Positions 15,122 to 24,991 are shown, numbered from the stretch's first letter. The stretch is 64,000 nucleotides of DNA from Corynebacterium matruchotii (GCF_011612265.2 NZ_CP050134.2:2604001-2668000); one strand, 5' to 3'. Notes: generated from the letters alone by a model not told the origin. A program made the numbers and translations.

Positions 15122-16451
15122 TGATTTGCCTGGCTTCCGAATCCTCCACCCAAAAAGTATGCGTACCCGCCTTATAAATGCTGCATTCCAATACCAGGTT
15201 CTTTTCGTCATACATCTGGCATTCACTGGACGACTCTTGCAGTTTTTTATTGACCTTGAACAACACAGATGTGGGCAATTCGACGGGATACTTAAACGCA
15301 TTCTTATCCACCATTTTGATCCAGAACGGATCACAATCAGTTGTTGCACCCTCGTCTGGAATTGACCAACCATAAGCTTTTTGCAACTTTTGCAGTCCAA
15401 CCTGCCGATCCCCACAATGATGAATCGTCCGGGCGCCCATGTGAACATATTGCCGCGGCTGCCGAGTGGCCCAGCCATCAAGCATGGCGGTAAAATTCTT
15501 GGGAGACAACCCAGACTCGTCGAACATATCATATGCCAACTTCAACTGTGCTATATCCCATTGGGACAGGTTCTGATCAAACGACGCAGCTTGGAAAAAC
15601 ATGCTTCGCATATCCGTTACCCTGGAAATATTCCACCGGGAAATATCGCCATTAAAATAAAAGGCACTCATAAACATGTCCCTCATTGTGGTGGCATTTC
15701 GAGTATCCCATTTGGAAATATCACCATTGAATTGCGAGTCGTGAAATGCGGAGGAAAAATTCTCAATATTACTCACATCCCACTTATTTAAATCACCGAT
15801 AATCGACTCAACATATTCGAATACCCGTTCAATTGAGGTGGCTTGGCTGAGATCTGGGACGCCCGCACTATCCGCAAATTCCACCGTGTGGAATCCCGCA
15901 AACATTTTTTCCAGGCCCTTATATTTATTCTTCCCCCACTGCTGCACCGTCAGTTCAAGACTGCCGCTTCCCGAGGTATTGGTGGAAAAATCCACGTTGG
16001 CAAAGTTCCCGCCATAAATGGCAATGGTTGTCGGCCCCGATTTTGTGGTTTTGCAGAGTTTTTGCGCCGCCTCAGCAGGGGTTTTCGTGACTTCATGCGA
16101 ATTAATGCACCAGACCCGCACGTCACTATCCGCACCCGCTATCACCGGATTTATCTTCGTTCTATCTCCGAAACCCCACACATCCATAATGAATGCCTCT
16201 GGGTGCTCCGCGGTGAAAGCAGCGACCTTTTCGGCGCGGGCCTTCGCGGTCACCCAGTGCCCCTCGTCAAAAATTTCAAAATCACTTACCCCAAACGTGA
16301 AACACGACGCCAACCAATAGACAACGATAATGCTAATGCCAATGGTTTTTATCTGACGCCACAGCGAGGATTTAGAAGACTTGGAAGACCTCGCGGATGA
16401 CGACCGGGATTTTTTCGACCTGGAGGATTTCTTACCTGACGAAGCGGCCAT
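15078..16451 (-). CDS. BspA-like (DUF285) repeat surface protein with N-terminal membrane anchor
   Basis: 457 aa. A Ser/Lys/Arg-rich cytoplasmic tail of about 30 residues precedes one membrane segment (ISIIVVYWLASCFTFGV), so the protein is a type II membrane protein facing outwards. Residues about 200-330 hold four DUF285 / BspA-type repeats, recognisable by W-D-(V/T/I)-(S/R) and M-F at fixed spacing (GDLNKWDVSNIENF, GDISKWDTRNATTMRDMF, GDISRWNISRVTDMRSMF, QNLSQWDIAQLKLAYDMF). Such repeats are common in surface proteins of host-associated bacteria and in Mycoplasma. The C-terminal part is Cys-containing and unrecognised. Confidence 0.7.
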   Translation of the reverse strand: MAASSGKKSSRSKKSRSSSARSSKSSKSSLWRQIKTIGISIIVVYWLASCFTFGVSDFEIFDEGHWVTAKARAEKVAAFTAEHPEAFIMDVWGFGDRTKINPVIAGADSDVRVWCINSHEVTKTPAEAAQKLCKTTKSGPTTIAIYGGNFANVDFSTNTSGSGSLELTVQQWGKNKYKGLEKMFAGFHTVEFADSAGVPDLSQATSIERVFEYVESIIGDLNKWDVSNIENFSSAFHDSQFNGDISKWDTRNATTMRDMFMSAFYFNGDISRWNISRVTDMRSMFFQAASFDQNLSQWDIAQLKLAYDMFDESGLSPKNFTAMLDGWATRQPRQYVHMGARTIHHCGDRQVGLQKLQKAYGWSIPDEGATTDCDPFWIKMVDKNAFKYPVELPTSVLFKVNKKLQESSSECQMYDEKNLVLECSIYKAGTHTFWVEDSEARQITTDIHVTEYVDSDD

Positions 16452-16652
16452 ACATAATTCCTATCAACTACACCCATGAATCATCACCACTCAATACCAC
16501 CCACCAGTATATGTACTACGCAATAAGAAACCTGTCTGACTTTGGCAGGACCTACCCCACATTCGTCCTACTTCCCCCGCAGCCTCCCTGCGACTATTCA
16601 CCACACGCTATGCTAGAAACATCAGACCAGCACAACATCTAGGAGGGCCGTC

Positions 16653-16982
16653 ATGTCTCCCGCCCAGAAGTTTTTCCCGACATATTTCCGACCACGCAAT
16701 CAGTACGAAATAGCATCGGGGCTGTGCTCCGTGCTCATAGTGCTCTGCCCACTCATTGGGCACATGGCGTTTCAGCTGTTTCCGCAGGGGATATTTTCCG
16801 CCATTATTTACACCATTCCCTTGGGCATTATCCCGGGAATATTGGCCATATTATCGCGGAGTGTTCGCTGCGTAGTTTTGGCATTATGCACGGCTATTTT
16901 TCCCATAACATTCTTCTTCGTACACTCTTTTATTGTCACAATTCTCTATTTTATTTCCTTTGGAAAAATTGTCCTGGCATAG
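16653..16982 (+). CDS. small integral membrane protein, 109 aa
   Basis: ATG behind a good AGGAGG. Three hydrophobic segments (SGLCSVLIVLCPLIGHMAF, a glycine-rich central one, and IPGILAIL through VHSFIVTILYFISF). Similar to small DUF4190-like actinobacterial membrane proteins in size and layout, but not clearly assigned. It stands alone between two genes of the other strand. Confidence 0.5.
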   Translation: MSPAQKFFPTYFRPRNQYEIASGLCSVLIVLCPLIGHMAFQLFPQGIFSAIIYTIPLGIIPGILAILSRSVRCVVLALCTAIFPITFFFVHSFIVTILYFISFGKIVLA

Positions 16983-16987
16983 GCCGC

Positions 16988-17908
16988 TTACACCAGCTGC
17001 GGCATGATCTGTCGGAAGGCAGTGGCGAGATCCGTGCGCCACAGCACGTCGACCCGATCATCGGCGCGGCCGGGCCCGCCGTTCATGACGCTCACCTGCT
17101 TGTGCTGCTTTTTCGCGTCAAGAATGATGCGCATGCCACTCATGACCGCCAGGGACGAGCCCACCACCAGCACAGAGTCGGATTGGTCGATAAGGTTGGC
17201 AACCTGCTGTTTTCTGGGTCGGGGTACGGGCTCCCCGAAGTAAACCACGTCGGGCTTCATAAGGGCGGAGCCACAGCGGGCGCAGCCGACCACGTGAAAA
17301 CCATCAATGGCGGAGTCGGCAAGCTGGACGTCGCCGTCCGGGTTAATGGTGGCGGGGTCGAGGGTGATGGCCTCGGCAAATCCGGGGTTGGCAATGGTCA
17401 TGCGCGCATCGTACTCGCGGCGGTCCTCGCGGGCGCCGCAGCTCAGGCAGATAACGGTGGCGAGGTCGCCGTGCAGCGGAATCACGGTGCGGCTGCCGGC
17501 GGCCTGGTGCAGGCCATCAACGTTTTGGGTGACGATCCCGGTGAGGTGGCCGGTGGCTTCGAGCGTCGATAAGCAGCGGTGCACATAGTTAGGCTGGGCG
17601 CCCGCGAGGTGCCGCCACCCCAGGTAGGAGCGGGCCCAATAGCGGCGGCGGGCGTGGTCGTCGCCGCGAAACTCCTGGTAGGTCATGGGGCGATGGTGAC
17701 GGAGCGAGCCGCCCGGGCCCCGATAGTCGGGAATGCCGGAGTCGGTAGACACCCCGGCGCCGGTGACAACCAGCACATTTCCAGCCTGCAACTGCTTGAC
17801 GAGTGCCGCAGCCGCCACCGGGGTCGGCGTGGGCGGGGCGGTTTCGGTGACGACGCGGCGGATGGAGCGCAGCGCCGATTCATGGGCATCCAACACAGAA
17901 TAAATCAT
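16988..17908 (-). CDS. SIR2-family NAD-dependent protein deacylase (sirtuin)
   Basis: 306 aa. All sirtuin motifs are present: TGAGVSTDSGIPDYRGPGG for NAD, TQNVDGLHQAAG, the catalytic His in PLHGD, and a zinc site of two pairs (CLSCG and CARCG). The late GSSLAVMSG and NGGP complete the fold. It removes acyl groups from lysine using NAD. The N-terminal ~40 residues before the core are long for the family. There is no clear ribosome site before the ATG, so a leaderless message is possible. It is divergent from metQ. Confidence 0.88.
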   Translation of the reverse strand: MIYSVLDAHESALRSIRRVVTETAPPTPTPVAAAALVKQLQAGNVLVVTGAGVSTDSGIPDYRGPGGSLRHHRPMTYQEFRGDDHARRRYWARSYLGWRHLAGAQPNYVHRCLSTLEATGHLTGIVTQNVDGLHQAAGSRTVIPLHGDLATVICLSCGAREDRREYDARMTIANPGFAEAITLDPATINPDGDVQLADSAIDGFHVVGCARCGSALMKPDVVYFGEPVPRPRKQQVANLIDQSDSVLVVGSSLAVMSGMRIILDAKKQHKQVSVMNGGPGRADDRVDVLWRTDLATAFRQIMPQLV

Positions 17909-17923
17909 ACAAACAGTAGCGAA

Positions 17924-17952
17924 TGGACCGAACGGTCTACAAGGTCTAGACT
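17924..17952 (+). promoter_or_regulatory. metQNI promoter with McbR-type box
   Basis: -35 TGGACC (17924-17929), 17 bases, -10 TAGACT (17947-17952), and the metQ ATG only 8 bases on, which implies a leaderless message. TGGAC-CGAACG-GTCTA (17924-17939) matches the McbR box in 9 of 10 positions and covers the -35. McbR control of methionine uptake is known in C. glutamicum. Confidence 0.6.
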
Positions 17953-17959
17953 ATCTAGT

Positions 17960-18772
17960 ATGTTTAAGAAGCTTGGTGCCGTTCTTATTTGTTTACCCTT
18001 GATATTTGGGCTTACCTCATGCTCACAGAGCAGTAATAATCCTGATGATTCGAAAAGCATTAAGGTAGGCACGTCACCCGGGCCCTATAGTCAGCTATTC
18101 AAAGACGCCGTAGCCCCCATATTGCAAAACCAGGGCTACAAGATTGAATACCAGGATTTTTCCGTGCTCAAACAGGCCGACGTTGCCTTAAACGAGGGCA
18201 GCATCGACCTCAACGTTGACCAGCACACCGCCTACATGCAGGTGTTCAACAAGGAAGAGAACGCGAAGCTCGCCGCCATCACCGAAATCCCCACCGTGCC
18301 CGCCGGCCTGTACTCCAGCCGCCACCGCTCCCTTGACGACGTTGCTGACGGTCACACCGTGGCCATACCGCAGGACGCCTCCAACCAGTCCCGCGCCTAC
18401 AATATTCTGGCCACCGCCGGGTGGATTACCCTCAAACCCGACGCTAACCTGGCGCTCGTCACCGAAAACGATATAGCGGACAACCCCCACAATCTCGATA
18501 TTAAGCCCATGGATTCGGCCACCATCCCCCGCTCCCTGCCGGATTTGGATTGGGCGGTGATCCCCGGTTCGATTTCCTACAGCTCCAAGGTGGATTCCCA
18601 GCTGGAGTTATTCCAGGAGAAGCTGCGCCCCGAGCTCATACTGGTGGCCACCACGACCGAGGACAAGGTGAATTCCCAGTGGGCGCAGGCGGTGCGCAAA
18701 GCCTACGCCTCCCAGGAGTTCAAGGACTACATGGAAAAGCACAACGACAATAATTATTGGTACGTCCCATAA
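17960..18772 (+). CDS. metQ: methionine ABC transporter substrate-binding lipoprotein
   Basis: 270 aa. The start at 17960 gives a clean lipoprotein signal (MFKKLGAVLICLPLIFGL, lipobox LTSC). The MetQ/NlpA fold is evident: VGTSPGPYSQL at the first strand, VALNEGSIDLNVDQHTAYM, VPAGLYSSRHRSLDDV, and an acidic C-terminus. It binds methionine outside the membrane and delivers it to MetNI. It is first in the operon metQ-metN-metI, whose genes overlap by one to four bases. Confidence 0.9.
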   Translation: MFKKLGAVLICLPLIFGLTSCSQSSNNPDDSKSIKVGTSPGPYSQLFKDAVAPILQNQGYKIEYQDFSVLKQADVALNEGSIDLNVDQHTAYMQVFNKEENAKLAAITEIPTVPAGLYSSRHRSLDDVADGHTVAIPQDASNQSRAYNILATAGWITLKPDANLALVTENDIADNPHNLDIKPMDSATIPRSLPDLDWAVIPGSISYSSKVDSQLELFQEKLRPELILVATTTEDKVNSQWAQAVRKAYASQEFKDYMEKHNDNNYWYVP

Positions 18773-19776
18773 TGAGCACGGCTATTTCATTCCACCAGGT
18801 CAGCCGGGTTTTTGGCGACTTTACCGCCCTAGATTCGGTGACCTTTGATGTGCCCACCGGCAGTATCTTCGGCGTGGTGGGGACCTCCGGCGCGGGCAAA
18901 TCCACGCTGATTCGCACCGTCAATGGGTTGGAGACTCCCAGTTCGGGCAGCGTGACGGTCCTGGGGACACCGCTGGATGAGGCGGACCTGCGGGCATTGC
19001 GGCGCACTGTGTCCATGGTGTTTCAGCACTATAATCTGCTCAGTTCGAAAACAGTTGCGGAGAATGTTGCGATTCCCCTGGTGCTATCGAAAACCCCCAA
19101 GTCTGAGATCGACGAGCGGGTCGCCGAGGTGTTAGGGTTGGTGGGCTTAGCGGGGCGCGCCAAGCATCGTCCCAGCCAGCTTTCCGGCGGCCAGCAGCAG
19201 CGGGTTGCCATAGCCCGGGCCCTCATTACCAACCCTGATCTGCTGCTTTGCGACGAGCCGACCAGCGCGCTCGACCCCATCACCACCGCCCAAATCCTGG
19301 ATTTATTGGTGGAGATCAACACCAAGTTGGGCGTGACCATCCTCATTATCACCCACCAAATGAATGTGATTGCCGCCATCGCCGACCATGTGGCGGTGCT
19401 GGAACACGGCCACCTCATCGAACACGGACCGGTCGAACAGGTTTTCGCCCACCCGCGGGAGGCATTAACTCGGCAATTCGTGGGCACCGTCGTGCCGCAA
19501 CGCCTGCCCGACACATTGGTGCGGGAGGTCAGCTCCGGCGCCTGGGACACCGTGCTGCGCGTGGTCCACACCGATGCCGCAGGCCGGGGCGTCATTTCCC
19601 ACCTGGAGAAAGAATTCGGCATCCAGGTGGAGCTTCTCCACGCGGTGGATGCCTCGCTGCGGCACACCTCGGTGGGGATCATCATCCTGGGCCTGCGGGG
19701 GCCCAGCATTGTTATAGATCAGGCCCTACGGTGGCTTCGTTCCCGGAAACATCTCGAAGTGGAGATCCTGCCATGA
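18772..19776 (+). CDS. metN: methionine ABC transporter ATP-binding protein
   Basis: 334 aa from the ATG that shares one base with the metQ stop. Walker [10 protein letters not shown], signature [15 protein letters not shown], Walker [14 protein letters not shown], and the C-terminal NIL ligand-binding domain (from about residue 250, [15 protein letters not shown]) that lets methionine inhibit transport. Powers uptake through MetI. Length is typical. Confidence 0.93.
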   Translation: MSTAISFHQVSRVFGDFTALDSVTFDVPTGSIFGVVGTSGAGKSTLIRTVNGLETPSSGSVTVLGTPLDEADLRALRRTVSMVFQHYNLLSSKTVAENVAIPLVLSKTPKSEIDERVAEVLGLVGLAGRAKHRPSQLSGGQQQRVAIARALITNPDLLLCDEPTSALDPITTAQILDLLVEINTKLGVTILIITHQMNVIAAIADHVAVLEHGHLIEHGPVEQVFAHPREALTRQFVGTVVPQRLPDTLVREVSSGAWDTVLRVVHTDAAGRGVISHLEKEFGIQVELLHAVDASLRHTSVGIIILGLRGPSIVIDQALRWLRSRKHLEVEILP

Positions 19777-20441
19777 CCCAACTTTTCGACACCAATGTCA
19801 CCGTCGACCAATACACCAAGGCCTTCACGGAAACCGTATACATGGTCTCTATCTCCCTGTTCATTGGGGCGCTTCTGGGGATCCCGCTGGCGATCATCCT
19901 GGTGGTGACCCGGCCCGGGGGTTTGAAGCCCAACAAGTGGGTGTATAGCATCCTCAATGTGGTGGTGAATATCATCCGGTCGGTGCCGTTTATCATCCTC
20001 ATGGTGGCTATCGTCCCACTCACCCGCCTGATTTCCGGCACGTCCATTGGTACGACCGCCGCCCTGGTGCCGCTCACGATCTTCATCGCTCCTTATATAT
20101 CCCGGCTCATCGAAGCCTCCCTGCTGGAGGTGCGGTCCGGCATCCTGGAGGCGGCGGATTCCATGGGGGCGACCATGTGGCAAACGATTCGGATTTTCCT
20201 GCTGCCTGAGGCCAAAAGCTCCATCATTTTGGCCCTGACCACCGCCACCATTGGGCTGATCGGGGCCACCGCCATGGCCGGCACCATTGGGGGCGGCGGC
20301 GTTGGCGACCTGGCGGTTTCCTACGGGTATCAACAGTTTGATACCCCGGCCATTGTGATTACCGTGCTGATCCTGGTTGTGGTGGTGCAGGGGATTCAGT
20401 CGCTCGGTAATTTTTTGGCGCATCGCACCCGCGTTGCGTAA
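19773..20441 (+). CDS. metI: methionine ABC transporter permease
   Basis: 222 aa; its ATG overlaps the metN stop by four bases. Five hydrophobic segments and the EAA coupling loop (EAADSMGATMWQTIRIFLLPEA). Integral membrane channel of the MetNIQ importer. The gene ends 16 bases before the convergent bsaP stop; a GCGTCGTAAAGC 12-mer fills this gap. Confidence 0.92.
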   Translation: MTQLFDTNVTVDQYTKAFTETVYMVSISLFIGALLGIPLAIILVVTRPGGLKPNKWVYSILNVVVNIIRSVPFIILMVAIVPLTRLISGTSIGTTAALVPLTIFIAPYISRLIEASLLEVRSGILEAADSMGATMWQTIRIFLLPEAKSSIILALTTATIGLIGATAMAGTIGGGGVGDLAVSYGYQQFDTPAIVITVLILVVVVQGIQSLGNFLAHRTRVA

Positions 20442-20457
20442 TGCGTCGTAAAGCTGG

Positions 20458-20712
20458 CTAGCGGTTATCCAGGTACATCGAATCAATGGTGCCGTGGCGG
20501 GAGCAGCGGGCGTCCCACCCGTCGGGACGCACCTGGACCACCATGCGCCGGCCGCACAGCTGACAATAGCGGGGCGCCTCCAGGCCAGCGCGCGCGGATG
20601 GGGAAAGCTTCAACGCTCCATCTTCGGCGAGATTCTGGCCGGTATTGGGGTGGAACCGGGGTGCGTCACCGGCGAGCAAGGCTTCTAACAGTTCCGTGGA
20701 TTCCTTAGACAC
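20458..20712 (-). CDS. bsaP: biotin synthase auxiliary protein BsaP
   Basis: 84 aa, overlapping the bioB 3' end by eight bases. It has the conserved [14 protein letters not shown] and DARCSRHGT segments, with three Cys and one His as likely cofactor ligands. In actinobacteria this small protein is encoded after bioB and is thought to support biotin synthase's iron-sulfur chemistry. Identification rests on position and pattern. Confidence 0.8.
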   Translation of the reverse strand: MSKESTELLEALLAGDAPRFHPNTGQNLAEDGALKLSPSARAGLEAPRYCQLCGRRMVVQVRPDGWDARCSRHGTIDSMYLDNR

Positions 20713-21724
20713 TGGTGGTCAGCACCTTCAGGGGAATGCGCAACTTATCGAGCATATCGAGGTCGTTTTCCATCGGGCGACCCAACGTGGTCAAGTAATT
20801 GCCCACAATCATTGCGTTGATGCCGCCGAGCAGGCCCTGCTCCGTGCCCAGGTCGCCCAGGGTGAGCTCCCGGCCGCCGGCAAACCGCAGGATCGTCTTG
20901 GGCAGCGCCAACCGAAACGCGCCGATTGCCCGCAATGCATCGGCGGTGGCCATGACCTCTTTGTCGGCAAACGGCGTGCCGGGGCGGGGATCCAGGAAGT
21001 TCATCGGTACCTCTGTGGGGTTTAATTCCGCCAGGTCGGACGCAAATTCGGCCCGCTGCTCCAGGGACTCCCCCATGCCCAAAATGCCGCCGGAACACAC
21101 CTCTATGCCGGCCGCCGCAACCATGCGCAACGTGTCACGGCGGGACTCCCATGTGTGGGTGGTCACCACGTTCGGGAAAAACGATCGGGCGGTTTCCAGG
21201 TTATGGTTATAGCGGTGCACGCCGGCGGCCTTGAGCCGGTCCACCTGCTCCTGGGTGAGAATCCCCACCGAGGCGGCAACCTCGATATCCACCTCGGCCT
21301 TGATGGCGGCCACGGCCTGCTCCAGCTGGTTCATGAGCCGGTCGTCCGGACCCTTGACCGCGGCGACAATGCAAAACTCGGTGGCGCCCGACTTTTGGGT
21401 TTGTTTGGCGGCCTCAACGAGTCCGGCAATGTCCAACCAGGCGGACCGCACCGGGGATTCGAACAGGCCGGATTGGGAGCAGAAGTGGCAGTCCTCGGGG
21501 CAACCACCGGTTTTGAGCGAAATAATGCCCTCGGCCTCGATCTCCTCGCCGCACCATTTCAGGCGTACCTGGTGGGCTAATTCCAGGATTTCCGTGATGC
21601 GGTCGTCGCCGAGTTGTAGGACCTGGAGGGTTTCGCCCTGGTCGAGGCCAATTCCTTGGTCTAAGACTTTGGTGCGGGCAAGCTCTAAAATATCCGTGGG
21701 TTTCGCGGATTCTGTGAGGGGCAT
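20705..21724 (-). CDS. bioB: biotin synthase
   Basis: 339 aa from the ATG at 21724. Radical-SAM enzyme that inserts sulfur into dethiobiotin. The [4Fe-4S] motif is [12 protein letters not shown]; a second set for the auxiliary cluster is in place ([17 protein letters not shown], and the late [11 protein letters not shown]). No other bio genes adjoin, so the pathway's earlier steps are elsewhere or biotin precursor is taken up. Cotranscribed with bsaP. Confidence 0.93.
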   Translation of the reverse strand: MPLTESAKPTDILELARTKVLDQGIGLDQGETLQVLQLGDDRITEILELAHQVRLKWCGEEIEAEGIISLKTGGCPEDCHFCSQSGLFESPVRSAWLDIAGLVEAAKQTQKSGATEFCIVAAVKGPDDRLMNQLEQAVAAIKAEVDIEVAASVGILTQEQVDRLKAAGVHRYNHNLETARSFFPNVVTTHTWESRRDTLRMVAAAGIEVCSGGILGMGESLEQRAEFASDLAELNPTEVPMNFLDPRPGTPFADKEVMATADALRAIGAFRLALPKTILRFAGGRELTLGDLGTEQGLLGGINAMIVGNYLTTLGRPMENDLDMLDKLRIPLKVLTTSV

Positions 21725-21751
21725 GAGGGTGAGTCTCCATTCTTGATCTCT

Positions 21752-21790
21752 TGATCGGTGTTCAAGCGATTGTAGTTGAATAGTGTTCAA
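21752..21790 (-). promoter_or_regulatory. two BioQ-like operator sites before bioB
   Basis: TGAAT-AGT-GTTCA (21777-21789, within TTGAAT...TTCAA) and TGATC-GGT-GTTCA (21752-21764). Both fit a TGAAC-N3-G(T)TNA-type palindrome like that recalled for the corynebacterial biotin repressor BioQ. They are spaced 25 bases apart, in the gap shared with the divergent peptidase gene. Confidence 0.45.
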
Positions 21791-21856
21791 GTATGTGTCA
21801 TTTCCGGCCAACAATTTGAATTTAATCACCCCCAAATGTGCAGGATTGTGCTATCA

Positions 21857-23239
21857 ATGGGTTTCATGACCTCCTCCCACATCCCCTCGGACAACCCGCT
21901 CTACCACGACACCCTGGAGCTGCTCATAGCCCTGGTCCAGAACGCCTGCGTCAACGACTTCACCCCCGGCAGCGGCCAGGAAGTCCGCAATGCCGACACC
22001 CTCACCGAATTCTTTGCCGACACCCTCGGGATCAACATCCAGCGCTTTGAGCCGGAACCTGGACGAGTATCCCTGGTGGTCACCGTTCCCGGCACCAACC
22101 CCCAAGAGGCCGAACCGCTCACATTCCTGGCGCACACCGACGTGGCGCCCGTCGATAAGCAGCATTGGACCAAGCCACCGTTCGAAGGAATGATCGAAGA
22201 CGGGAAAATATACGGTCGCGGCACTGTTGACATGCTGTTTATCACCGCAGCCATGGCCGTGGTCACGCGCGAGGTGGCGCGCAAGGGCGGGAACCTCGGA
22301 ACGCTGCATTTCGTGGCGGTCGCCGACGAGGAAGCGCGGGGCGGGCTGGGCGCCAAATGGCTCGCGGAGCACCACCCCGACGCGTTCTCTTGGGCAAACT
22401 GCGTCGGCGAAACCGGTGGCTCCCACATCCACGGGCAAGACGGGTCGGATTCCACCATCGTTTACGTGGGTGAAAAGGGCGCGGCGCAACGTCGAATCCA
22501 TGTGTACGGCGACCCCGGGCATGGCTCCGCGCCCTACGGCAAAGACCTGGCGACCGTCAAAATTGGCGAGATAGCCCGCCGACTCGCCGCCGCCCAACCA
22601 GCGGTCACCGACTCCGACACCTGGCGGCAATTCGTCGCGGCCTTCCGCTTCGACCCCAACACCACCGCCCTCGTCAAACAAGGCAAAGGATACGAACATT
22701 TAGGCGAATTAGCCGCCTACGGTGACGCGATTTCCCACCTGACTATCTCCCAAACTGTGCTGCGCGCCGGCCAAGCTATCAATGTGCTGCCGTCCCACGC
22801 CTGGTTAGAGCTGGATATCCGCACCCTACCCGGGCAGTCCCAAGACTACGTTGATTCCGTGCTTGACGACGCCCTCGGCACCGACATCGAATACACAATC
22901 GAACACCTCATCACCGAAGACGCCACCATCTCCCCCACCGACCACCCCCTCTACCGGGCCATATCCGCCGTATTCACGGACTTCTTCCCGGACACCACCG
23001 TGGTGCCCACCATCGCCGCCGGTGGTTCCGACCTGCGCTTCGCCCGCCAACTCGGCGGCGTTGGCTACGGTTTTGCCGTGCACAATCCCGAACGCACCCT
23101 AGGGGAAATCCACCGGCAGCTCCACTCCCACGACGAACACCTCTACCTGGAAGACCTGGAGTCCACGCTCGCCGGCTACCTCGCACTCGTGGCCGCATTT
23201 CTGTACCCATCCAACCCGGAAGCTTTCCGACATCCCTAG
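21857..23239 (+). CDS. M20-family metallopeptidase
   Basis: 460 aa from the ATG at 21857. Two-zinc M20 signatures: FLAHTDVAPVD, GRGTVDML (bridging Asp), ADEEARGGLGAKW (general-base Glu and metal Glu), GAAQRRIHVYGDPGHGSAP from the dimer domain, and a late HNPERTLGEI (metal His). Likely a cytoplasmic dipeptidase or N-acyl amino-acid hydrolase. The exact substrate cannot be read. Divergent from bioB. Confidence 0.85.
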   Translation: MGFMTSSHIPSDNPLYHDTLELLIALVQNACVNDFTPGSGQEVRNADTLTEFFADTLGINIQRFEPEPGRVSLVVTVPGTNPQEAEPLTFLAHTDVAPVDKQHWTKPPFEGMIEDGKIYGRGTVDMLFITAAMAVVTREVARKGGNLGTLHFVAVADEEARGGLGAKWLAEHHPDAFSWANCVGETGGSHIHGQDGSDSTIVYVGEKGAAQRRIHVYGDPGHGSAPYGKDLATVKIGEIARRLAAAQPAVTDSDTWRQFVAAFRFDPNTTALVKQGKGYEHLGELAAYGDAISHLTISQTVLRAGQAINVLPSHAWLELDIRTLPGQSQDYVDSVLDDALGTDIEYTIEHLITEDATISPTDHPLYRAISAVFTDFFPDTTVVPTIAAGGSDLRFARQLGGVGYGFAVHNPERTLGEIHRQLHSHDEHLYLEDLESTLAGYLALVAAFLYPSNPEAFRHP

Positions 23240-23262
23240 CGCACCTTGCGCCTCCGCCCCAA

Positions 23263-23585
23263 CAGCACTTCTGATAGCTGCGAAACCCGGTTTGACGGGC
23301 CGGAAAACACGACATCGCGGGAGTTTCGCAGCTACCAAACCCGCTACCCGGGGCTACATGGGCCACCGGCAGCCGAGGATGGGTGGAAACGGCGTGGGCC
23401 GGCGTCGACAAGCAAGCAGTAGCAAAACCGATAGCTGCGAAACCATCAAAACACCCCGCCACAAACCGGTTTTGCCGCTACCCTGCTTTATGGCACCCCG
23501 CAGCACTTCTGATAGCTGCGAAACCGGGTTTGGCGGGGCCTTAAACACGGTGTTACAGGGGTTCCGCAGCTACCAAACCCGCTAT
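23263..23585. repeat. three type-A inverted repeats between convergent genes
   Basis: Elements at 23263-23345, about 23421-23487 (degenerate) and 23501-23585. Each is ~85 bp: CAGCACTTC-TGATAGCTGCGAAACC, a ~45-base variable middle, then G(G)TTTCGCAGCTA(C/T)C and a closing GCT. They fill the gap between the M20 gene and the convergent MHS transporter gene; no promoter or ORF is seen here. They could serve as bidirectional terminators, but no T-run follows. Confidence 0.75.
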
Positions 23586-24916
23586 TGCCGCTCGCGGGCA
23601 AAAACCAACGGTGATACCGCCTGCTCCGCCTCATGATCCGGACCCAAGGGAATACCCGTTCGGTCCTTAAACAGGCAGATAGCGACAAGCCCAGCCACCG
23701 CCATAGCAATGAGATAATAAGTAACACCGCTGGTAGAACCGGTTTTTTCAATCACCCACGCCGCAATCATTGGGCTAAACGCACCACCCAAAATCGCGCC
23801 AATGGCATACGACACGGACACCCCGGAAAACCGCATCGAAGCGGGAAACAGCTCGGTATAAAACGCGGACTGCTGGCCATAGGTAAAGCCCAACCCCACG
23901 GTCAGCAGGGCCAGGGCCAAAAACAGCTTCGTAATATCACCGGCATTCACCAGTGGGAACAGCGCCGCGATACCAACGATCTGCGCAATAAACCCAAGAA
24001 TATAGGTGTTTCGCCGACCAATCTTATCCGAAACAATGCCGGCAAGCAGGGTAAACACCAACCATGTTGCGGCAGAACCCGTCACAGCCCACAACACCGG
24101 CCCCCGCTCTAACCCCATATTTCCGGTAGCGTATTTCTGGATAAACCCGCCCGCGGTCATATACCCCGAAGCCCCATTGCCGGCAAACACGATAGCTGCC
24201 AACAGCACCACCGAAAAACTGCGTTTCAGCACCGCACCAATAGGATTGCTAGCAACCTCTTTCCGGGCAGATATTTCCGCAAACACCGGCGATTCGGCCA
24301 CCCGATGCCGAATATAGTGCCCCACAAATATCAGGATGAAACTGAGCAGGAACGGAACCCGCCAACCCCACTGCAAAAACTGTTCCCCCGGCGTAATCAT
24401 GGTCATCACCGCCAGTACCCCCGACGACATGAGCAGACCAATAGGCACCCCAATCTGCGGAAACGCCCCAAACAGCCCCCGCCGATTCTCCGGCGCATGC
24501 TCAACCGCCATGAGCACAGCCCCACCCCACTCGCCGCCGGCGGAAATCCCCTGGATAATCCGCAAAAAGATAAGCAGCAGCGGCGCTATAATACCCGCGG
24601 CGGCGTAGGTGGGCAGCACACCGATCAAGGTGGTGGCGATCCCCATGCCAAAGAGGGTAATCATGAGGACCTTGCGCCGACCTATCCGGTCACCGAAATG
24701 CCCGGCCAGAAAGGCGCCGAGCGGCCGAAACAGGAACGACAGGCCCACCGTGAGAAAGGATAGGAGCGTTGCTATGGCTGGTTCGCTGGATGCGAAGAAC
24801 ACTTTGTTGAACACCAGCCCCGCCGCCGCAGCGTAGAGGAAAAAGTCGTACCATTCGATGGCTGTGCCGATGATAGTGGCTGCTGCCACACGCGTTTCAC
24901 CTCGTCTGTTGGTCAT
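23582..24916 (-). CDS. MFS transporter, MHS (ProP/ShiA-like) subfamily
   Basis: 444 aa from the ATG at 24916 behind AGGGAG. Twelve hydrophobic segments with the MHS hallmarks: the opening GTAIEWYDFFLYA, the loop GHFGDRIGRRKVLM, and GGEWGGAVLMAVEHAPENRRG. Members move metabolites such as proline, betaine, shikimate or citrate by proton symport. The substrate here is unknown and no catabolic gene adjoins. Confidence 0.88.
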   Translation of the reverse strand: MTNRRGETRVAAATIIGTAIEWYDFFLYAAAAGLVFNKVFFASSEPAIATLLSFLTVGLSFLFRPLGAFLAGHFGDRIGRRKVLMITLFGMGIATTLIGVLPTYAAAGIIAPLLLIFLRIIQGISAGGEWGGAVLMAVEHAPENRRGLFGAFPQIGVPIGLLMSSGVLAVMTMITPGEQFLQWGWRVPFLLSFILIFVGHYIRHRVAESPVFAEISARKEVASNPIGAVLKRSFSVVLLAAIVFAGNGASGYMTAGGFIQKYATGNMGLERGPVLWAVTGSAATWLVFTLLAGIVSDKIGRRNTYILGFIAQIVGIAALFPLVNAGDITKLFLALALLTVGLGFTYGQQSAFYTELFPASMRFSGVSVSYAIGAILGGAFSPMIAAWVIEKTGSTSGVTYYLIAMAVAGLVAICLFKDRTGIPLGPDHEAEQAVSPLVFARERQ

Positions 24917-24991
24917 ACATAACTCCCTAAAGGTTGTAGATACCTTATGTATCGCGTACACCGCACAATAATGTACACAAGCACCAACCTG

